Part shown: positions 38,901-53,900 of the stretch, one piece after another
Position numbering within the stretch: position 1 is the first letter of the stretch
How the letters are laid out: each line of letters begins with the position of its first letter
Origin: Arion vulgaris
Lineage: Eukaryota; Mollusca; Gastropoda; Stylommatophora; Arionidae
NCBI GenBank assembly: GCA_020796225.1
Contig: CM036759.1
Span: 69,403,512-69,467,511, forward strand
Direction of reading: 5' to 3'
DNA length: 64,000 bases
Made by a program: the position numbers and the translations under genes
Notes under the pieces: generated by a model
Database searches by the model: none
What the model was told of the DNA's origin: nothing
The model's input: only the letters and a program-made list of their open reading frames with translations

Positions 38901-41900
38901 ACATCCATGCCAGCAGACTTTCATTGACCACGACACCGACTGGTGATGTGATCAACATCTATGCCAGCAGACTTTTACTTTCATCGACCAACGACTCACG
39001 ACGGGTGATGAGGTCAACATCCATGCCAGCAGACTTTCATTGACCAACGACACCGACGCGTGATGAGGGTCAACATCCATGCCAGCAGACTTTACTTTCA
39101 TTGACCAACAACACCGCGGGTGATGAGGGTCAACATCCATGCCAGCAGACTTTACTTTCATTGACCAACGACACCGGCGGGTGATGAGGGTCAACATCCA
39201 TGCCAGCAGACTTTACTTTCATTGACCAACAACACACGACGGGTGATGAGGTCAACATCCATGCCAGCAGACTTTACTTTCATCGACCAATGACACACGA
39301 CGGGTGATGAGGGTCAACATCCATGCCAGCAGACTTTACTTTCATTGACCAACGACACACGACGGGTGATGAGGGTCAACATCCATGCTAGCAGACTTTA
39401 CTTTCAAGTGCTTTTCTGGTTACAAAATGAGGCTGGGTTGACCTGAGAGTAAAAAAATAATTCCACTCCACTGTGAAATTGAACCTGGACTACACATCTA
39501 AGAAAGTAGAGCTGCACGTACCACTATGCTGTCATGGCTCTCACCAGGCTTATAAATGTCTATTATTCATGTCCTCTCGTCAATGCTAGACTTTCAGAAG
39601 TTGAGTTTTGTTCATTGATGTTTGACTTTACCCTTGTATAATTTTATGTTAGTGTAATATTGTAATATATCTATAAGTTTTATCAAATGGAGATATTCAG
39701 AAGTGATTAAATCAGAGGAGTGTCTGGTCAACCACTAGTAACTATTGTTATAAGAAGAAGATAGAGATATGTTAGGCATACCTTGAAAAGAAATGTCTGG
39801 TCAACCACTAGTAACTATTGTTATAAGAAGAAGATAGAGATATGTTAGGCATATCTTGAGAAGAAATGTCTGGTCAACCACTAGTAACTATTGTTATAAG
39901 AAAGAGAAGATGGAGATATGTTAGGCATATCTTGAGAAGAAATGTCTGGTCAACCACTAGTAACTATTGTTATAAGAAAGAGAAGATGGAGATATGTTAG
40001 GCATATCTTGAGAAGAAATGTCTGGTCAACCACTAGTAACTATTGTTATAAGAAAGAGAAGATGGAGATATGTTAGGCATATCTTGAGAAGAAATGTCTG
40101 GTCAACCACTAGTAACTATTGTTATAAGAAAGAGAAGATGGAGATATGTTAGACATATCTTGAGAAGAAATGTCTGGTCAACCACTAGTAACTATTGTTA
40201 TAAGAAAGAGAAGATGGAGATATGTTAGACATATCTTGAGAAGAAATGTCTGGTCAACCACTAGTAACTATTGTTATAAGAAAGAGAAGATGGAGATATG
40301 TTAGACATATCTTGAGAAGAAATGTCTGGTCAACCACTAGTAACTATTGTTATAAGAAAGAGAAGATGGAGATATGTTAGACATATCTTGAGAAGAAATG
40401 TCTGGTCAACCACTAGTAACTATTGTTATAAGAAAGAGAAGATGGAGATATGTTAGACATATCTTGAGAAGAAATGTCTGGTCAACCACCAGTAACTATT
40501 GTTATAAGAAAGAGAAGATGGAGATATGTTAGACATATCTTGAGAAGAAATGTCTGGTCAACCACTAGTAACTATTGTTATAAGAAAGAGAAGATGGAGA
40601 TATGTTAGGCATATCTTGAGAAGAAATGTCTGGTCAACCACTAGTAACTATTGTTATAAGAAAGAGAAGATGGAGATATGTTAGGCATATCTTGAGAAGA
40701 AATGTCTGGTCAACCACTAGTAACTATTGTTATAAGAAAGAGAAGATTGAGATATGTTAGGCATATCTTGAGAAGAAATGTCTGGTCAACCACTAGTAAC
40801 TATTGTTATAAGAAAGAGAAGATGGAGATATGTTAGGCATATCTTGAGAAGAAATGTCTGGTCAACCACTAGTAACTATTGTTATAAGAAAGAGAAGATG
40901 GAGATATGTTAGACATATCTTGAGAAGAAATGTCTGGTCAACCACTAGTAACTATTGTTATAAGAAAGAGAAGATGGAGATATGTTGGGCATATCTTGAG
41001 AAGAAATGTCTGGTCAACCACTAGTAACTATTGTTATAAGAAAGAGAAGATGGAGATATGTTAGACATATCTTGAGAAGAAATGTCTGGTCAACCACTAG
41101 TAACTATTGTTATAAGAAAGAAGATGGAGATATGTTAGACATACCTTGAGAAGAAATGTCTGGTCAACCACTAGTAACTATTGTTATAAGAAAGAGAAGA
41201 TGGAGATATGTTAGACATATCTTGAGAAGAAATGTCTGGTCAACCACTAGTAACTATTGTTATAAGAAAGAGAAGATGGAGATATGTTAGACATATCTTG
41301 AGAAGAAATGTCTGGTCAACCACTAGTAACTATTGTTATAAGAAAGAGAAGATAGAGATATGTTAGGCATATCTTGAGAAGAAATGTCTGGTCAACCACT
41401 AGTAACTATTGTTATAAGAAAGAGAAGATAGAGATATGTTAGGCATATCTTGAGAAGAAATGATCAAAGAACACAAAAATCAGGCATTGAAGCAGAAGGC
41501 AAAGGGTTCAAGTAGGAGATGACACCTTAGGGAAACCCTGAAACGAACTTCTGCTAGAGTTGATTCTCTCAGTTTTATCCAGCTGAAGTTGCATAACCTG
41601 ACTTTCTGATTTGAAATTGTCCATCTTGAATGAATAGACACCTATTCTGTTAAGTTTTTCTCATTATTGACTACTATGTTGTTGATGAATGATAAGTAGA
41701 AAATATACAGCAGAAAGACATATTATGCATGAATTCACTATTAATAACACTGCGAAAATGAGTACTCCAGTGCTATATTTAACCAATACTGTATGGCAGT
41801 GAATCATGGATAATGTACAAGCAATCAATAAGATCACTGGAAGCCACAGAGGTGGTTTTACAGAAAAAGGCTGAAAATTCCACCAACAGCAAAGATAACA

Positions 41901-44900
41901 AAGGATAAGGTTTTAAAACAGGCCAGCATGCAAAGAAACTTTATCAAAAGAATAAAAATCTGACAATCAAGGTTCTTCGGGCATATAATGCGAAGAGGAG
42001 GCTTAGAACATTTGGTGACAGCAGGTAAAATTCAGAGATGGAGAGATTGTGGACGACAGAGGGAGAAGATGTTGGATGGCCTGAGATGATGCGACAAAAG
42101 ATTGACAGCAGAGCTGATTAACTGCACCAAGGAGAGAGAGTTGTGGAGAGACATGATCACCTGTGCCGGCAAGCATGGCGCTTGATTGAATATAGCAGAA
42201 TCGTTATGCAGTTCTTTAGATGAAATATTTTAACATATTTTACCACTAAAATTCTTCTTTCAGGCAAGAGACCTCCTTGGTTGGGCTAAAGAAACAGAGA
42301 GAGAGATGAAGATGGACCATAATGTCAGAGATGTGAACGGAGCAGACATGTTGAGACAGCGACATGAGGAGATCCGATCAGAGATTGAAGCCAGACAAGA
42401 TACTTTTGATTCAGTTATTGCCACCGGAGAATCTCTCGTCGAGGCAGATCATTATGCTAAAGATGAGGTATTAAATATGTCATTAAGTGCGCACTTTACT
42501 CTTTTGTAGTAGCGTCCTTTTTGTCCCCCGAAGCAGTATATATATATTTCCATTTTACTTAACTGATTGCTGCTGTGAACGTAAAAGACACTTTTTACTC
42601 AAGGTGACGAGCCGCTGTGAGAGTCATTGGTTTCTTTCCTAGCTAAACTAGTTTTATATTTACATTCTCCTTTTCCATTTCAGTACAAGATTTTAATTTA
42701 CAGACAGGAAGCTTGTTCACGAACCACATGTTATCAGTTGAAGAAAAACAAAAATTATAGTTGTCAATATTTATCATGTTTTCAAACCAGTGACCAAACT
42801 GTATATATGGCCCTTTTCATCTTTACAGACGGTCAATAGGCAAGTGTTTTACTGTGACAACTTCTGAGTTTTCGCTTTTCTCTCTTGTTGTTCAGCTCGT
42901 ACATAAGTCTCTTCTCAAAGATTCTCGCCCTTCCGTAATTTGGCTTTCCACACAACTCTGTCATCTGCTAGTCCCTCCCATGTGCTGGGATCTATAGAAA
43001 AGCTTTTCATTGAGGTTTTGCAGACATCTTTATATCTGACCAAACTGTACACAATTGTTTACCATGGCAACAAGTGATATGGTCATAGACAATAAGAAGT
43101 ATAAATTATTGACTAAATATTGCTCAATTTTTGTTTTCTTGAGTATATGCCACACGGTAACCACTAAGTGAAAGGTATTCAATGTTTTGGAAATTCAAAA
43201 CTTGAACATAAGTTGAGACATTTTTATATATTTTGAATGCTTTTCGGTTGTAAATTATAATTTTACTGTGACAAATTTCCTATTAAAAATTTACAAACAA
43301 TCGTTTTAGATCTATCTTAATGAAACTTCATTTACCAACAAAATAGTATCATAAAAATTTGTTAATAATTCAGAAAACTGCCGCTGAATTTGTACATACA
43401 CCTACAATGAGAAAATGGGACCAAAATTTAATTCAGCTACAACCTGTCTTTTCTTCAATTCAGTAGCTAATCAGTTAAACATTGACAAGAGAAATTGAAA
43501 AGTTGCCAGGATACACATATCCATTTTCTGTGTGCCATTTCTCCTACATGGTCATTGTTTTGTCTATAAAAGTATGCATTCTGTAACTGATAAAGGCTTT
43601 TTTGTTGAAACATTGATTTTGTCTGTTGTTGTATCTTATTAAATAACCTTCTTCCGTGAATTTTCCATATCGACCACTTTTTAAACCACTCTTTGTGGTT
43701 TTATGGGATCTGAGCCTAAGAGTGATTGTGCCAGTTATGCTCCTATGGGTATTAAATAAGCTTACTTTGAACATTTTATATTTCACTATTTGTTTTATAG
43801 TTTTACTTTCTTCAGTATTGTATTGAAACCAATGTTTCTCTCTGGATCCAATTCCAATGTTTAAGACTTCTGATTAGAAAAGCACATCAAAATTACATGT
43901 CTGACATCAGTCAATACACATGTTTTAATTTTGTACCACCAGATCAAGACTAAGGTACACCAGGTAGAAGAGGCCAGAGAGCAGCTTCATAAGACATGGC
44001 TGGAGCAGAAGGACCTGTATGACCAGGTGTATGACCTCAATATCTTTCTCAGAGATGCTGAGCTGCTCAACAGGATTAGTGCAACACAAGAGGTGGGCAT
44101 TTGTGTTTTGTTCTTTTTATACCCTTTTTTTTCATAACCTTATTAGATAAACATAACATATGAAAATGCACATGCTCAAGCCAAGTCATTTTGTCTAAAT
44201 AGGGTCTAACGACAAAGAATTGCCTTCACTTCACCGGGTCTTCCCATATAGTTCCGTCTCTCTTTGCATAACTGGCAAGCCACCTGCAGAGAGTGTTGTA
44301 CAAAACAAAGCTTCCTCGCTCCAGCAATGGTACTAGGTAACTCTGGAAATAAATTCACATGTGAACTGAATGACGCAATCCAGATTCACTCATAATCTTC
44401 AGAACACAATCATGCGTCTTAACCACATTGTCATCGACACCCATGTGCCTTGGAACAAATATGAATGTAATTGTACAAATTGTTGACCTCTGTCATGATT
44501 TAGTCTATTATCTGTACACAGAACTAGTCACTTCAGTCACAGTCAAACTGAATGTTTACATAATTAAACAGTGTCAAGTTCCCAGTACAGTTTGTTCTCT
44601 AGTCACCCAGGCTGTAATGATTTAGTCTATTATCTGTACACAGAACTAGTCACTTCAGTCACAGTCAAACTGAATGTTTACATAATTAAACAGTGTCAAG
44701 TTCCCAGTACAGTTTGTTCTCTAGTCACCCAGGTTAAAAAGTAGTATCTGAATGCTCTGAGTTGTGCACAAATTAAAAATCACTAGAACTACTGTGTAAT
44801 ACTGAAATCAACGACATGCATCAAAAAGCAATGAAATCAACGCGACATGCATCAACAATAGCAATGAGGAAATCAAAAGGAGAAGATGGAAGGGTTGGAA

Positions 44901-47900
44901 CATACATTAAGAGTGCAGAAGACCATACACCCACATGTGACTGAAATTGAATCCAGGAGAAAAGAGGGATAGGGGAAGACGTAGAGATGAACTATAGATA
45001 GAGAAAGAGAAGAAAGGGAAAGACCTGGAACAAACAGCTGACTTGCTCAAGACAGATCTGGTTAGAGGAAATTTGTTGATGCCTTATGTATGCTTCAAGG
45101 GGAGTTACTAGAAGAAAGAAGACAAAATCTCTTTATTACACAGGAAGAAGATCTCAGTGGCAGTGCACAGACCCTATAGCACGCAGTATACCCGATGACA
45201 TTTTTAATATGGTGAGATTTTGTTGGAGTTTTTAAATTACAAAATTGTGTATTTTTTAATTTTAGGAATTTGTTATTTAATATTACTGTTATTCATCCTC
45301 AGGTGTACCTCAATAATCCTGATTTAGGAAGTAATGTTGAACATGTTGAGGCTCTGAGCAGGAAACATGAAGCTTTTGAGAAGGTCCTGGATGTTCATAG
45401 TGATAAGGTACACTTCATTTCATCAAAACCAACATTTCTGTTTTTGGATGTAGTATGCAGAAATGTATGCACATATTGTTATGGTAAATAAATAGACGGA
45501 CGTTAAACAAGTTGTAACATATTTTTTAGTATTACTGAAGTAGTGAAATCTTGAGAAATTCTTTTCAACAAAATGTCTACTCAAATAAGCACTATTACTT
45601 GCATTACTTACACATCCTCTCTTCCTTAGGATTCGATTCATGCACTAGAAGTAATTTCAGAGAAACTTTCACTTCTCTAACACTCATTTGTCTTTAATTC
45701 TAGTTGAGCCACCCATCCTGATTTCTTATCTAACAGCACAGACTTACAGTGATATACAAACATCACATTTCATCACATAGTCAGTGATTAGCTGTTTGCT
45801 TTCATTGTCTGTACAATCATTGCACTGGCAGAAAAGTAAAAAAAAGACTTATTCGTACAAATTAACAAAAATAATAATCAATACACAGCATACATTTCAG
45901 AGCCAAAGGTCCTTTATCAAGCAAAGGATATACCAGAAGTGAAGAAATTCACTTTATTTTAGGGCAGTTAGGAATTTATTGTCTAATTGTAGTTATGTCT
46001 GCCATGTAAGAAATAGATTTATTCACTTCTCTTGTATCCTTTACTTGATAAAGGCCTTTTGGTTGAAATGTTGCTGTATTGTTATTGTTTTTGTAATTTG
46101 TAAGACTACAGTACTTTTGTTGTTTTTAACTTGTTTCACCATTGCCACATAGTTTTACTGCAGTCTTCCCCCTATATCGATCATTGCACCAATCTCTGCA
46201 CTGACTCAAGCTTGTAGAAGTATGGATAGTGCCAAAGTCATCAATGTGGTGCATGCTTTTTTATGTTGTTATGGGCACACATCAGACACTGGACCAATTG
46301 TGAGAATTAGGAGTTAAGTTTGGGCACACCAGAAAGTGTTGTCCTTATGGTAGAGAGAGAAGATATACTAATCAACTTCTCTTGGGTGTAGGATGAGCAA
46401 GTGGTGTTTGGAATTCCTGCTGCCGCGGAGGACGGAACATGCATGGGAATGTGCAATGGAGGACGGAACATGCATGGGAATGTGCAATGACATCGATTGA
46501 ATAACATAATCTCTGCATTCTCCACTAAGAACAATGATGAGTTTTTGATAATCTCCATCCCATAGGGCTAACCTATTTTTCCCTTTTCTTATCGTTTAAC
46601 ATTTATCACCAGTCCCATTATCTTTTCATACTTTGCCATCCATGACATTCCACACTTTCTTCTTGTGCCCTTGTTATCACCTGTTCTTTTGTATACAAGC
46701 TGAAGGATTTACTTCATTACGCAGTTTTACTCCATATGGCTTAGTCCCTCTCTGCAGACAGGGCATGCCAGCTGCCCAGAGTATTACACAAAGCACAGAC
46801 TCCATAGCTCTGGCACAAGTTATCTTATTTTGAAGCATACTATGATGAATCGTCTCTCTTTTTATTGATTAAATATAACTATATCGTTGTAACAAGGTTG
46901 CACTGATTAAATTCTACGATGCTAGATACAGCTCTCGGTAGGTAATATCTTCAGAATATTCTAGAATAAGCCATTCTAACAGCGAGTTGTTTTTTTCTCC
47001 CAATTTATAAACGACAGCTAAAAGGAATACTGGACCATGGCAATCAGCTTGTTGAAACTGACCACTTTGAATCTACAAATGTGCAGCAAATAACAGCAGA
47101 ACTGTCCAACAGGTTAGTGTAGTTTTTAACATAAAAATTATGTAACTAATTCTTTACTCATGAAGAATATGCTTGTGTATATTGGGTTGTCTCTTCAAGA
47201 GATCAAAACTCTCATACAGAGAAAATCTCTGTTGAAATGATACAACACAAACACCCAGTCTCACTACCAGAGATCAAGACACATATCAAATGAAAATACT
47301 AAGAAATGGGGAGGCAACAAACCCACAGCAAACAAGAATCTTTTACCTCAGAAAAGACATTACAGGCTCAACCATGACATGAACAGAATAACGACTGCTC
47401 AGACTGCACATTGTGCCTGTCAGACAGAAACACAGACTCCAGAGCACATTCTGTGGTCATGTGCATCATACATACACAAATGAAATGAAACATGGCCTCA
47501 TGATGAAGCTTACAGAGCTTCTTTTTCTAACGCTCCATATCCACCACTTTTTAACCACTCTTTATGATTTGTAAGTGATCCTAGTCTAAGATTGGGCTTC
47601 GTACGTTGTGCCAGTACATCCGATTTCTGTGACGTTTTTTATTTACTAGGGTAGCTTCCTAGGCTCCTACCTCAGTCGTCTCTTACGACATGCCTCGTAG
47701 GTTACAGTGGTGCTATTCTTTGCTCCCTTGGAGCCCAGACAGCACACAGGCAGCTTACACAGCAAGTTATAAGTGGCTTCATAGAGACAACCCATCTCAT
47801 AGTTAAGATGTGAGCCCAGACAGCACACAGGCAGCTTACATAGCAATTATAGTGGCTTCATAGAGACAACCCATCTCATAGTTAAGATGTGAGCAGACAG

Positions 47901-50900
47901 ACACAGGCAGCTTACAGCAAGTTATATGGTTTCATAGAGATAACCCATCTCATAGTTAGATGTGAGCCCAGACAGCACAGGCACTTACAGCAAGTTATAA
48001 TGGTTTCATAGAGACAACCCATCTCATAGTTAGATGAGCATATAAAACCAATCACAAGAAGAAGAAAGTACTGCTGTCTTTGTCTATGTCCCAGTATATT
48101 TACAACTATTTCTAATATGTTTCTTGTACATATGCTTTCTTTGTCTATGTCACAGTATATTTACAACTATTTCTAATTTGTTTCTTGTACATAATTGTAT
48201 CATAGAATATAATCATTTGATTTTCAGACGTAAGAACATCCATGAACAGTCTTCTATCAAGAAGAATAACCTCAAGGATTCTATGATGTATCAACAATTT
48301 TGTAGAGATGAAGCAGAGGTCAGTAAATGTTGTTGTTTGTGTGTACATGACGTTCAATATATTATTATATCCTTTGTTCTAACATTAATCATTCAATAAA
48401 GTTCCATGTCTGCCGGTGTAGAAGTAGTAATGTTAGTGGTGGTGCTAGTAGTAGGAGTGGCAGTGGTAGTAGTAGGGATGTTGATGGTGAGGTAATAGTA
48501 GTGATGTTAGTGAAAGCGGTAGTAGTAGGGATTTTAGTGGTAGTAGTAGAGAATGTTAGTGGTAGTAGTAGAGAATGTTAGTGGTAGTAGTAGGAAGGTT
48601 AGTGGTAGTAGGAGTGTTAGTGTTGGATGGTAGTGGTAGAGATCTTGGTGACAGTAGTAGTGTTATTAGTGAAAGCGGTAGTAGTAGGGATTTTAGTGGT
48701 AGTGCTAGTACTTGTAATGTTGGTGTTAGTAGTAGTAGTAGTAGTGATGTTAGTGGCAGTAGTAGTGATGTTAGTGGTAGTAGTAGTAGTGATGGTAGTA
48801 GTAGTAGTAGTAGTGATGTTAGTGGTAGTAGTGATGGTAGTAGTAGTAGTGATGTTAGTGGTAGTAGTAGTGATGGTAGTAGTAGTAGTGGTGGTAGTAG
48901 TAGTGATGATAGTGGTAGTAGTAGTAGTGATGTTAGTGGTAGTAGTAGTGATGTTAGAGTAGAGTGTAATGTTAGTGGTAGTAGTAGTGATGTTAGTGGT
49001 TATGTAGTAGTAGGTGTTAGTGGTGCATAGTGATGTTAGTGGTAGTAGTAGTAGTGTGTTAGTGCAGTAGAGTGATGTTAGTGGTAGTAGTAGTGATGTT
49101 AGTGGTAGTAGTAGTGATGTTAGTGGTAGTAGTAGTGATGTTAGTGATAGTAGTAGTAGTGATGTTAGTAGTAGAGTGAGTAGTAGTAGAGGATGTTAGT
49201 GGTAGTAGTAGTGATGGTAGTGGTAGTGATGATAGTGGTAGTAGTAGTGATGTTAGTGGTAGAGTAGTGATGTTAGTGTAGTAGTAGTAGTGATGTTAGT
49301 GGTAGTAGTAGTGATGTTAGTGGTAGTAGTAGATGGTGAGTGTAGTGTGGTAGTAGTAGTGATGTTAGTGGTAGTAGTAGTGAGTAGTGGTAGTAGTAGT
49401 GATGTTAGTGGTAGTAGTGATGTTAGTGGTAGTAGTAGTGATGTTAGTAGTAGTAGTAGTAGTGATGTTAGTGGTAGTAGTAGTAGTGATGTTAGTGGTA
49501 GTAGTAGTAGATGTTAGTGATAGTGGTAGTAGTAGTAGTAGATGTGTCATGTTGAGATCTGAATATTGTTGTCAGCAAATCCTGTTTTCTGTCTACAGGC
49601 TGAGCACTGGATTGATGAAAAACTGAAGGTTGCCTACGAGGATGACTTCAAAGATGTCACAGACTTGTATGATAAAATGAAGAAACTGCAGAAACATCAA
49701 GCCTTCCATGGAGAAATTGTGGCCAACACTGACAGAATAAACAGTATTAAGGAGGTAATAAGTAGCAGTATTATTCAATCTCACTGACAACTAAACAACA
49801 GATGAATCATTCATTTTCATAACATGCTCTGTGTTACCAGATCCAAACATGGACAATGAGCAAAGCACACTTGCAAAAATCATCACTGGAAATGTGATGC
49901 CTATGAAAATGTAGAAAACATCACCAAAGGACAGTCACCAACATCAGCATAAGAAAAGAAACTTGAAAACAGAATATTTTAGCCTTTGAATACTACATTG
50001 ACAGAATAAAGAACTTTGAAAGTAAGGTAGAGACCACATTAATAAGAGAATCCTATCAAAAGGCACCACTGAAATACAGAATCTTCTAAAAAAACAGAAA
50101 CATGCAGGAATGAAGGCAAGAGGAAGACCATGAAAAGATGGGTAGATAGCAGAATCCTATCACAAAAAAAATAACTATCACACAAGCCAAATGATCGCAT
50201 GACATGGAATCTTGAGAAAAGAAAACCAGATACATTGAGGGCTATAGAGCTTTTAAACCGTTCACTAGTTTAGGCAGTCATTGCAAGAGACAAGATCAGT
50301 ATAGACAAGGCAGTTTTTAATTAACATAAGTGATAGAGAAAGAGTTTATGTTGTTTGGTATTGTAGAGAATCAATGCATCACAATGCAAGGTAGTCATTG
50401 CTATATTTGAGAAAAGCTGCAGGATCAGGACTTGAGTATAAGAATGAAAGATTAAGAAAGCAGTTATTATATTCTTTAAGTGATCTTCTGTCGGCAGTTG
50501 TTGTATCACTCTTAATTCTTACTTCAAAACCTGCGCCACTATGAGATGAGATGATACCATCTATTGTCATTAGAAAATGAGGAACTATAACCTAATTGCT
50601 TGTACAGTTTGAGAGTATATCATATATTGATGTTTCATTTTGTTGTTTTCAAACCCCAGGAATTATGGGTTTATTTTGCCATTTTTTCCCGTATTAAATG
50701 GGAGAGTACCAGGCTTTCTTGAGAGCCAGAAACCCCAACAACTCTAGGCATGTAGGGCTATGCTTAGGTGAGACTACACAGGTAGGGTCTATTGGTGACC
50801 ACTGCAGACTCCTCATTTCTAGCGAAGTTTGCTCTAGAAAGATCACTCATTAACCACGCTGATCAATCTGCATGTGATTATAGTCCGAGGACTACTTTCG

Positions 50901-53900
50901 TGATTCCTTTAGAACAACCACTCTATGTGACTGTTGATGATTTTACCAGAGAAGGTACTGAGCTATCACCTGCACGGACAGACCAATTGCGCTGCTCAAC
51001 GCATCAATTTTCACTTTTATTTTGCTTTTTTTTATCTAGGCAGGAGCATTCACTAACTTGGACGCACTAGAAAACTCTTTCAGTCAAAAATAGTTTAAGG
51101 TAAGATAAAAAAACAGTTGACCAGGAAGAAAATCCTTATAGCAATTAAATTTAAATACCTACATGTTTTTACCATCATTAAAAATGATATCAAAGACTCT
51201 CGCTGGTACAGTAAAGTTTATGCACTGATATCTTTGTTATAAGATGACATCAACCAACACAGAATGGAAGTTTGTTAGTCTAAACATACTGAAATATGTG
51301 CTTAGGAGGGAGGAGATGCTAAAGCCAAATTTTAGATGGATAATGTCTGATGTGCGATGAAGATGATTTTCAAATGAACAACGTATAAACAAGAAATTGG
51401 AGCATATATATTTATTCATCTTCTTCTTCTTTTGTCATCACACTGTTACCGGTTGTTGCACTGTGTCATGGTTTTAAAATATATATTTATATATGTGGTT
51501 ATCTTGTGTGTGCTTGTTCTAATGCACTTTATAAGCTCTTATTAATTTTCTTAAGGCTGTTCTTGATGCCGTCTCTCTATCTTTTGTGTGGTCTTCCTCT
51601 AGCTCTGTACTCGCTATACTTTTTTCTGTGTGGCTCTCTGCAGTAGACAATATCAGATTTAATCAATATATTTTTTCACCAAAGTGCAATATTGATCAGC
51701 CAATCAATCATCTTGTGGTTTAATTCTCAATGATTTAATATGAATCTATTGTTCATGAGCTTCTTGTAGTTTACAGTAAGGAAAAGGTCAACAGGTCAGC
51801 GATGAAAGTGTGGATAATAAGGATATGGATCAGTTATCAGTATACAGATATGGATAAGTGGGAATGGGGCATAAAATGAATCCACTCAACAACTGGTTGT
51901 ATGCTAATTTCTTTTCAGGTTGGAGAAGTCTTGATAAAGAAACGTCACCAATCACATCCAGAGATAAAACAGTCTATCACTCGGTTAATGTCAAAATGGA
52001 GCGAGCTGCTTCAAGCCTCCGCCAACAGAGGGAAAGGTCTAGAAGAAGCCAAAGATATTCTAGAATTCATGGAACAAATCGATAAAGTTTTGTTGTGGAT
52101 TAAAGAAAAGGTAAATTTGTTGCACACTTTCTTTATTGAGTTTATGTAAATAATAAATGTTACGATAGAGGGGGTTTTTTTTTTTTAAAAGTAATGATTC
52201 CATGGGCATAACTTTGTCACTAGAGTTCAGAGGCAATTGACACCAATGTGAGAATATTGTATAAGTAAGTGTCTTTCAGGACATGAAGTGTCACATGTGT
52301 GGAAAGTGGTGCATGTGCACAACAGTATATGAAATGGCGACATACATGAAAATTCTGTTAACTCTTAAACGTTCATGGGTTTTAAGGTTTTTTTGTTATT
52401 TGTGAAGGCCTGCTCTATTACTAGAAGCCATATGTACTCCATGAATTAAACATAGGCATGTTATATATGGTTGGAAAGCTAATTGAATGTACTATCAAGA
52501 TATGTGGTTTTAATATCAGTGTCATGTAATATGTGATATCAGTGACCTAATTTTGGTGATGCTAAAAATAGATTTTCCTGCAAATTTTAAATCATTATTC
52601 AGTCACAAAGAAGGAAAAATAAGTATGAAATATATCATGAAAACTATTAAAACAGTCTTTTAGTACCTTCATATTTACACAATATATCCAAACATGAAGT
52701 TGTTTGGACAATAAATAAGGCAGTAATTAGGACATTTGTAACGTCTAAATATTTCCATATATTGAGACACCAATTAATAAATAATAAATAAATAAGAGAA
52801 AATGATGCAGAACTTGTCTAGTAAGTAGCACATAAAGAACTAACACTTATAGTCTTCATCAGAACATTAATCTGAGTCATTAGATACCATTTTATAAGCA
52901 AATGTGAGGTTTTTGACAAGAGAAAGTGAAAAAAAAGTCTGCAGAGATTATCCAAAATGGCAACCGATCGGAAATGTCGGTGTAATAACAGCATGCTCTT
53001 ACTACTGAAGTTGGAGAAAGTTCGCCTGAATGGCTAGGGGCACCATAGAAACGGAAGTAGGCTTTAACGCAAAAATCAGTCAGATGCGCCATACCAGGCT
53101 CCCTGACTACGCATGAATTCATAGCGGGCGAACACAAAAGAAGAACAGCAAAAAACATGCTTTAATCAACGAGATTAGCCATCTTAAAAATAAATATATA
53201 TTTTTTGTTAATTTATTATGGCAATATCATATGTTTTACATTATAATACATATATTACATGCATTTAAATGCATAAATAACGCACAAATATGGCTAGTTC
53301 CCGAGTCATGTAGCCATCTCATTTATAAATGAGATTTTCTTAGTACCGAACGTTACATGGTTAAACCATTTCAATTGAAGCAGTCATTAAATTCCACAGG
53401 CTCATGTTCTCCTGTCCTACATTGCCCAAAAATGCAGTATTACAGACAGTTAAAAAACCCTAACAAATTTTATGCGTGTGTGTGTGTTTATGTGATCATA
53501 ATTTTGAAAACTCTGTGTGATATTTGTACTGTGAAAACATATTTCATTGTAGGGGAAACAAAGTGTAAATTAATCCATGTTTTTAATTACAGGAGTCCCT
53601 TGTCCATCAGAATGATCTCGGTAGAGACTACGAACATTGTTTGGAGTTACAGAAGAAGGTCAATGATCTGGAATCAGCAGTAAGTATGGTATCTTATGTC
53701 CATGGAATGTAACTGTTACCAAAATCTGAGTTTATATGATCTCCTCTTGGTTGACTTGAACTGTCCACAGTTGAAGGTCACACATATATTTGCTTTCTAG
53801 TAACTGTATGTCACATAACCCTGACATGAATGTTTCTGAATGTTAACTGATTGTGTATGAGACGTCGCTTTAAAAAATCCGCAAGTCTTATCACCGGACG

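Noticed and set aside
48575..49030. Ser/Gly/Asp-rich open frame resembling a low-complexity protein
   Set aside because: Simple GTA repeat; other frames are equally open, and the tract lies between spectrin exons 18 and 19.
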